Shown here one piece after another: positions 45,505 through 48,914 of a DNA stretch of 48,914 bases. Each line of letters begins with the position of its first letter. Within the stretch, counting starts at the first letter, position 1. Origin of the DNA: Microbacterium sp. 5K110 (lineage in GTDB: Bacteria > Actinomycetota > Actinomycetes > Actinomycetales > Microbacteriaceae); contig NZ_VBUM01000014.1 in assembly GCF_005774735.1 (NCBI RefSeq), positions 1 through 48,914 of the forward strand, written 5' to 3'. The position numbers were made by a program, and so were the translations under genes. Below the pieces are notes generated by a model. The model searched no databases and was not told the DNA's origin. It worked only from the letters and a program-made list of their open reading frames with translations.

Positions 45505-46872
45505 TCAGGACAGCTCGGCCGCCTCCAGCAGATCCGTCACGAGGGCGGCGATCGCCGACCGTTCGGAACGGGTCAGGGTGACGTGGCCGAAGAGCGCGTG
45601 ACCCTTCAGCGTCTCGATGACCGAAGCGACGCCGTCGTGCCGCCCGACGCGCAGGTTGTCGCGCTGCCCGACGTCGTGCGTGAGAACGACGCGGGAGTTC
45701 TGCCCGATCCGGCTCAGTACCGTCAGGAGGACGTTGCGTTCGAGGGACTGAGCCTCGTCGACGATCACGAACGCGTCGTGCAGTGAGCGGCCGCGGATGT
45801 GGGTGAGCGGCAGCACTTCGAGCAGCCCCCTCGCCACGACCTCTTCGAGGACGTTGCCCGACACGACAGAGCCGAGCGTGTCGAACACGGCCTGACCCCA
45901 CGGGTTCATCTTCTCGGCCTGGTCACCGGGCAGGTAGCCGAGCTCTTGTCCCCCGACGGCGAAGAGCGGTCGGAACACGATGATCTTCTTCTGCTGCTGC
46001 CGCTCCAGAACGGCCTCCAGCGCCGCGCACAGCGCGAGCGCCGACTTGCCGGTCCCGGCACGGCCACCGAGCGAGATGATCCCGACCTCGGGATCGAGCA
46101 GCAGGTCGAGGGCGATGCGCTGCTCGGCGGAGCGCCCGTGCAGCCCGAAGGCGTCGCGGTCGCCGCGGACGAGGCGGAACTCTCCGTCACCGGTGACCCG
46201 GCCCAGCGCCGAGCCGCGCTCGGAGTGGATGATCAACCCCGTGTTGACCGGGAGCCCGACGACGTCGTCGCTCGAGGCCACCTCCGCCTCGTACAGGTCG
46301 CTCAGGTCGTCGCCCGAGACGTCGATCGAGGCGATCCCCGTCCAGCCGGAGTCCATGGCCTGCTCCGCGAGGTACTCCTCGGCCGAGAGACCGAGGGATG
46401 CCGCCTTGACGCGCATCGGCAGATCCTTCGACACCACGGTGACTTCGACGCCGTCGCGCGCGATGTTCATCGCCACGGCGAGGATGCGGCTGTCGTTGTC
46501 GCCCAGGCGCATGCCCGAGGGCAGGACCGACGGGTCGGTGTTGTTCAGTTCAACGCGGAGCGTCCCGTCGTCGCCGACGGGGACCGGGAAGTCGAGCCGG
46601 CCGTGCTCGATGCGCAGTTCGTCGAGGTGGCGCAGCGCCTGCCGTGCGAAGTAGCCGATCTCGGGATCGTGGCGTTTGCCCTCGAGTTCGGTGATCACGA
46701 CGACCGGGATGACGACGGAGTGCTCAGCGAACCGGAAGAACGCGCGCGGATCGCTCAGCAGTACCGAGGTATCCAGGACGTAGGTGCGCAAAGCCTGGTC
46801 GGCTGAGGCATCGGTTTCCGAAACAGTGCTCTCGACGACGCGACGCTGGTCGTACGGTGCTCGTGCAGTCAC
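45505..46872 (-). CDS. PIN-PhoH fusion protein (PhoH2-like ribonuclease/helicase)
   Basis: 455 residues: an N-terminal PIN RNase domain (D34 in [10 protein letters not shown]62, acidic GDNDSRIL near 124-131) and a C-terminal PhoH ATPase with Walker A GRAGTGKS (270-277) and Walker B FVIVDEAQ. In mycobacteria PhoH2 is an RNA helicase/ribonuclease paired with the small antitoxin PhoAT. No such overlapping upstream gene is visible here. GTG 46872 has GGGAG about six bases upstream; an ATG at 46929 is an alternative. Two 11-bp direct repeats lie 34-63 bases upstream. Confidence 0.93.
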   Translation of the reverse strand: MTARAPYDQRRVVESTVSETDASADQALRTYVLDTSVLLSDPRAFFRFAEHSVVIPVVVITELEGKRHDPEIGYFARQALRHLDELRIEHGRLDFPVPVGDDGTLRVELNNTDPSVLPSGMRLGDNDSRILAVAMNIARDGVEVTVVSKDLPMRVKAASLGLSAEEYLAEQAMDSGWTGIASIDVSGDDLSDLYEAEVASSDDVVGLPVNTGLIIHSERGSALGRVTGDGEFRLVRGDRDAFGLHGRSAEQRIALDLLLDPEVGIISLGGRAGTGKSALALCAALEAVLERQQQKKIIVFRPLFAVGGQELGYLPGDQAEKMNPWGQAVFDTLGSVVSGNVLEEVVARGLLEVLPLTHIRGRSLHDAFVIVDEAQSLERNVLLTVLSRIGQNSRVVLTHDVGQRDNLRVGRHDGVASVIETLKGHALFGHVTLTRSERSAIAALVTDLLEAAELS

Positions 46873-46905
46873 AACCCACTCCCGACCCGGGTGTCTCACC
46901 CGGCT

Positions 46906-46935
46906 GTCACGAGTCGACCTGTGGGTCACGAGTCG
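46906..46935. repeat. Paired 11-bp direct repeats upstream of phoH
   Basis: GTCACGAGTCG at 46906-46916 and again at 46925-46935, 8 bases apart, in the 185-base gap before phoH. A ccgggtg-tct-cacccgg hairpin (46887-46903) lies next to them, and an atcgggc/gcccgat hairpin at 46955-46973 may terminate uppS. Possible regulator binding sites. Confidence 0.55.
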
Positions 46936-47057
46936 CGATCCGAAGGCCGACTCGATCGGGCTCCGTGCCCGATGACCTCACCGTAAGGCCTGACGCCGGA
47001 TGCCAGGGTCGCGAACACGCCCGGAAAAGTGACGAGTGCGTTAACGCTGATGACGGC

Positions 47058-47840
47058 TCATTGTCCGAATCGTCGGTCGCGCGCAGAGAAGTCGCGGATG
47101 GCCCGGAGGAAGTCCACCTCGCGCAGATCGGGCCCCAGGGCCTCGACGAAGTAGAACTCCGAATGCGCGGACTGCCAGAGCAAGAAGTCGCTGAGACGCT
47201 GCTCGCCCGACGTGCGGATCACGAGGTCGGGGTCGGCCTGGCCGCCGGTGTACAGATGCTCCCCGATCTGCTCCGGCGTGAGGCTGGCGGCCAGCTCCTC
47301 GAGCGATCCGCCCTGCTCGTCGTGCTTCGCGATGATGCTGCGCACCGCGTCCACGATCTCGCTGCGCCCGCCGTAGCCGACGGCGAGGTTCACGTGCAGA
47401 CCGGTGTGCGAACGGGTGCGTTCGGTGGCCTCGTGCAGCACCTCGGCGAGGGCCGGCGGCAGGTCGTCAGAGCGGCCGACGTGCTGCACCCGCCAGTCGG
47501 GCTCGTGGGAGAGCTCGCCCGCGAGCTCCGCGATGATGTCGATGAGGTCTTCGAGCTCCCGCGAATCGCGCTTGCGCAGATTGTCGTTGGAGAGCAGGTA
47601 CAGGGAGACGACCTGGATGCCGAGATCGTCGCACCACCGCAAGAACTCGTGCATCTTCGCGGCGCCGGCGCGGTGACCGTGCGCCGCGCTGTCGAAACCG
47701 AGCTGCCGCGCCCATCGGCGGTTGCCGTCGATCATCATGGCCACGTGGTGCGGAACGGTGCCGGGCATCCGGCGACGAAGGCGCGAGATGTACAGACGAT
47801 AGAGGGGCCCTCGCCCCTCGTTCTTCCGCACGCGCGCCAC
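47058..47840 (-). CDS. uppS: Isoprenyl transferase (cis-prenyl diphosphate synthase)
   Basis: 260-residue cis-prenyltransferase. The catalytic Asp is D38 in HVAMMIDGNRRWAR; SLYLLSNDNLRKRDSRE, VNLAVGYGGRSEI and IRTSGEQRLSDFLLWQSAHSEFYF follow in family order. It elongates allylic diphosphates with IPP toward undecaprenyl or decaprenyl carriers. Mycobacteria have two such enzymes (Z-FPP synthase beside hlyIII, and DPP synthase elsewhere), so a short-chain product is possible given the same neighbourhood. GTG start with TAGCGT (plus 47847-47852) six bases upstream. Confidence 0.93.
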   Translation of the reverse strand: MARVRKNEGRGPLYRLYISRLRRRMPGTVPHHVAMMIDGNRRWARQLGFDSAAHGHRAGAAKMHEFLRWCDDLGIQVVSLYLLSNDNLRKRDSRELEDLIDIIAELAGELSHEPDWRVQHVGRSDDLPPALAEVLHEATERTRSHTGLHVNLAVGYGGRSEIVDAVRSIIAKHDEQGGSLEELAASLTPEQIGEHLYTGGQADPDLVIRTSGEQRLSDFLLWQSAHSEFYFVEALGPDLREVDFLRAIRDFSARDRRFGQ

Positions 47841-47958
47841 CCGGCTACGCTACCGCGTCCGGCCCCGGGAACACCGAGAGGATGACGCGTACGCGCCGCA
47901 CGGGCGGGGAGATCGGCATGTGCCGACGGGGGTATGCGGGGAGACGTAGGGTCGAGGG

Positions 47959-48684
47959 GTGACGCTCTCCCCCACTGGCGACGGACCCGAAATGCCCCAG
48001 CTCCCCCTCTTGGAAGCCGGGGCCGTCGGAGCGCAGGACGATCTCAAGCCGACGTGGCGCGGCTGGATCCATGCCGCGACGTTCCCCGTGGCGATCGCCG
48101 CCGGAATCGTGCTCATCTGCCTCGCCCAGGGCGCCCCCGCGAAGTGGGCCTCCGCGGTGTTCATGGCGACCTCGATGCTGCTGTTCGGAAACTCCGCGCT
48201 CTACCACCGGTTCAATTGGAAGCCCCGCACGCGGGCCGTGCTCAAGCGCATCGACCACGCCAACATCCTGCTGCTGATCGCGGGCACCTACACCCCGCTC
48301 GCCGTTCTCGCGCTGCCGACGCCCAAGACCGTGCTGCTGCTGTCGATCGTGTGGACCGGCGCGCTGCTCGGCATCCTGTTCCGTGTGTTCTGGCTGCACG
48401 CGCCGCGCTGGCTCTACGTGGCGCTGTACCTCGCGCTCGGCTGGGCGGCCGTGATGTACCTCGTCGACCTGCTCGACGCGAACGTCGCGATGATGGTGCT
48501 CGTCGTCGTCGGCGGTCTGCTCTACACGGCCGGGGCGATCGTGTACGCCCTGAAGCGGCCGAACCCGTGGCCCGGGCACTTCGGGTTCCACGAGATCTTC
48601 CACGTGTGCACCGTGCTGGCGTTCCTGTGCCACTGGACCGCGTGCCTGCTCATCGCCCTGGCCCCGGCGTACCACGCGGGCTGA
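47959..48684 (+). CDS. trhA: TrhA/hemolysin III family membrane protein
   Basis: 241 residues with about seven transmembrane helices and the PAQR/TrhA signature residues: GNSALYHRFNW in the first loop, RIDHANILLLIAGTYTPLA, and HFGFHEIFHVCTVLAFLCHW near the end, whose His residues would bind metal. In E. coli TrhA maintains membrane energetics; the hemolysin name is historical. TAGGGT (47947-47952) lies six bases before the GTG start, so it is probably leaderless. Divergent from uppS. Confidence 0.94.
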   Translation: MTLSPTGDGPEMPQLPLLEAGAVGAQDDLKPTWRGWIHAATFPVAIAAGIVLICLAQGAPAKWASAVFMATSMLLFGNSALYHRFNWKPRTRAVLKRIDHANILLLIAGTYTPLAVLALPTPKTVLLLSIVWTGALLGILFRVFWLHAPRWLYVALYLALGWAAVMYLVDLLDANVAMMVLVVVGGLLYTAGAIVYALKRPNPWPGHFGFHEIFHVCTVLAFLCHWTACLLIALAPAYHAG

Positions 48685-48699
48685 GCCCGCGCGTCGGCG

Positions 48700-48914
48700 T
48701 CAGCTGCGGGGAGCGGCGGGGTCGATGTCTTCGTCGTCCGTCTCGCTGGCGGCCCGTGCGGCGCGCGCCTGCTCCTCGGCATCCAGCTCGGCGTTGACCT
48801 CTTCACGGTAGCGACCGCGACGGATGCGGCGGAGCATGTCCCACACGAGCAGGAAGACCGCGACACCGATGAACGCGATCGCGGCGAACCCGAGGGGGCC
48901 CGGGGTGACGATCG
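48700..48914 (-). CDS. Small membrane protein, N-terminus outside the window
   Basis: Partial: the last 71 residues are visible. A membrane helix (FAAIAFIGVAVFLLVWDML) is followed by a basic RRIRRGRYR and an acidic tail ending DDEDIDPAAPRS. In related Actinobacteria a small one-helix protein stands between mca and the hlyIII gene, and this position fits. Function unknown. It converges on trhA with a 15-base gap. Confidence 0.8.
   Translation of the reverse strand, partial: IVTPGPLGFAAIAFIGVAVFLLVWDMLRRIRRGRYREEVNAELDAEEQARAARAASETDDEDIDPAAPRS

Overview
The window is a high-GC (about 70 %) actinobacterial chromosome segment. GTG starts, 4-base ATGA/GTGA gene overlaps, many leaderless start signatures and the protein families seen (MarP, RskA-type anti-sigma factor, DUF6264- and DUF4245-type proteins, CsbD) point to Microbacteriaceae, most likely Microbacterium. 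That placement is inferred from gene content and was not tested by alignment. It is mostly core chromosome: no rRNA, tRNA, CRISPR array or intact insertion sequence was seen.

Left third (1-13.8 kb): an AbiEi/DUF559-like gene lies between two copies of a long palindromic repeat. The gcvT-gcvH-gcvP glycine-cleavage operon follows on the minus strand under a tandem glycine riboswitch. A MarP-like membrane serine protease is divergent from a complete de novo NAD operon (NrtR/NdnR-type regulator, nadA, nadB, nadC, nadS-type cysteine desulfurase). A family-2 glycosyltransferase overlaps the end of that operon.

Middle (13.8-32.5 kb): a multidrug-type ABC exporter, two MFS transporters, a DJ-1/PfpI protein, an Fpg/Nei glycosylase downstream of a flotillin, an aldose epimerase, CsbD, a D,D-carboxypeptidase, a GNAT acetyltransferase and several small unknowns. 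Two relics of gene flux are here. One is a decapitated YoeB/Txe toxin fragment. The other is a 1.2-kb segment with a solitary PD-(D/E)XK-like nuclease gene, inserted at the 3' end of ychF and flanked by a 37-bp duplication of the last ychF codons.

Right third (28.4-48.9 kb): ychF, glpX/fba, an ECF sigma/anti-sigma pair, ispH, xseA-xseB, DUF4245, beta-carbonic anhydrase, fumC, a two-component system, PIN-PhoH, a cis-prenyl transferase, TrhA and a partial small membrane protein. This gene set resembles the mca-ychF neighbourhood of other Actinobacteria, as in the Mycobacterium tuberculosis Rv1082-Rv1112 region.

Window-wide signals: (i) the octamer GGATGCCR is strongly over-represented, on both strands and in all reading frames; (ii) a palindromic repeat of about 70 bp occurs four times; (iii) at least fifteen genes have a -10-like hexamer 6-7 bases before the start codon, suggesting widespread leaderless transcription.
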